A DNA stretch of 5,079 bases, taken from assembly GCA_946630645.1 (NCBI GenBank), contig CAMOZD010000111.1, forward strand, positions 1-5,079, in the 5' to 3' direction. Below, piece by piece: positions 5,017-5,079 of this stretch. The notes under the pieces were generated by a model. It searched no databases and was not told the origin of the DNA. It saw nothing but the letters and a program-made list of their open reading frames with translations. Origin of the DNA: an uncultured Lachnospiraceae bacterium. Its GTDB lineage: Bacteria; Bacillota; Clostridia; Lachnospirales; Lachnospiraceae. A program made the translations under genes and the position numbers. Positions within the stretch are counted from its first letter, which is position 1. Each line of letters starts with the position of its first letter.

Positions 5017-5063
5017 TCTTCTGGAACTCCTTTTATCTGTGGGGATTTTAGGTTCTGTTTTCC

Positions 5064-5069
5064 ATTATA
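5064..5069 (-). promoter_or_regulatory. -10 element of the leftward GNAT gene
   Basis: The minus strand reads TATAAT at 5069-5064 within an AT-rich stretch, which would start transcription near 5057 and give a leader of about 40 bases. The -35 would fall beyond the right end of the window, so the promoter cannot be confirmed here. Confidence 0.5.
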
Positions 5070-5079
5070 TATTAGGTTT

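Overview
The window looks like chromosome from a Gram-positive anaerobe of the Clostridia, most likely Lachnospiraceae-like. This is inferred from the wording of the seryl-tRNA synthetase C-terminus, purine-rich Shine-Dalgarno (SD) sites, sigma-A-type promoters, a DUF3781 protein and a membrane-anchored S11 D,D-carboxypeptidase. No IS element, phage gene, CRISPR array, rRNA or tRNA was found.

Layout. Bases 1-585 hold the 3' end of serS on the plus strand; its start lies outside the window. A two-tier hairpin with A and T tracts on its two sides (757-837) separates it from a convergent minus-strand gene for an exported penicillin-binding D,D-carboxypeptidase (877-2652). Upstream of that lie its probable promoter, a strong minus-strand terminator (2800-2845) and a minus-strand gene for a small PH-like/SHOCT protein (2881-3315). 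The SHOCT gene is divergent from a plus-strand GNAT acetyltransferase gene (3462-3941). Their 146-base intergenic region has predicted promoters with overlapping -10 elements and two 24-bp tandem repeats, each with a palindromic core (3378-3425). The GNAT gene is followed by a DUF3781 gene (4097-4339), a terminator-like hairpin, and a convergent minus-strand GNAT gene (4480-5016) whose -10 element lies at the right edge.

How the genes relate. serS (translation) and the carboxypeptidase (peptidoglycan trimming) are housekeeping genes that merely meet tail to tail. The SHOCT gene and the GNAT-DUF3781 pair probably share a control region. The two GNAT enzymes face opposite ways and show no sign of belonging to one unit; their substrates cannot be told from sequence.

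The two least ordinary stretches are the tandem palindromic repeats between the SHOCT and GNAT genes, and a degenerate tandem array (about 3905-4125) joining the GNAT gene to the DUF3781 gene. The array looks like repeated copies of a former stop/start overlap between those two genes. I found no convincing evidence of a wholly new multi-gene system.
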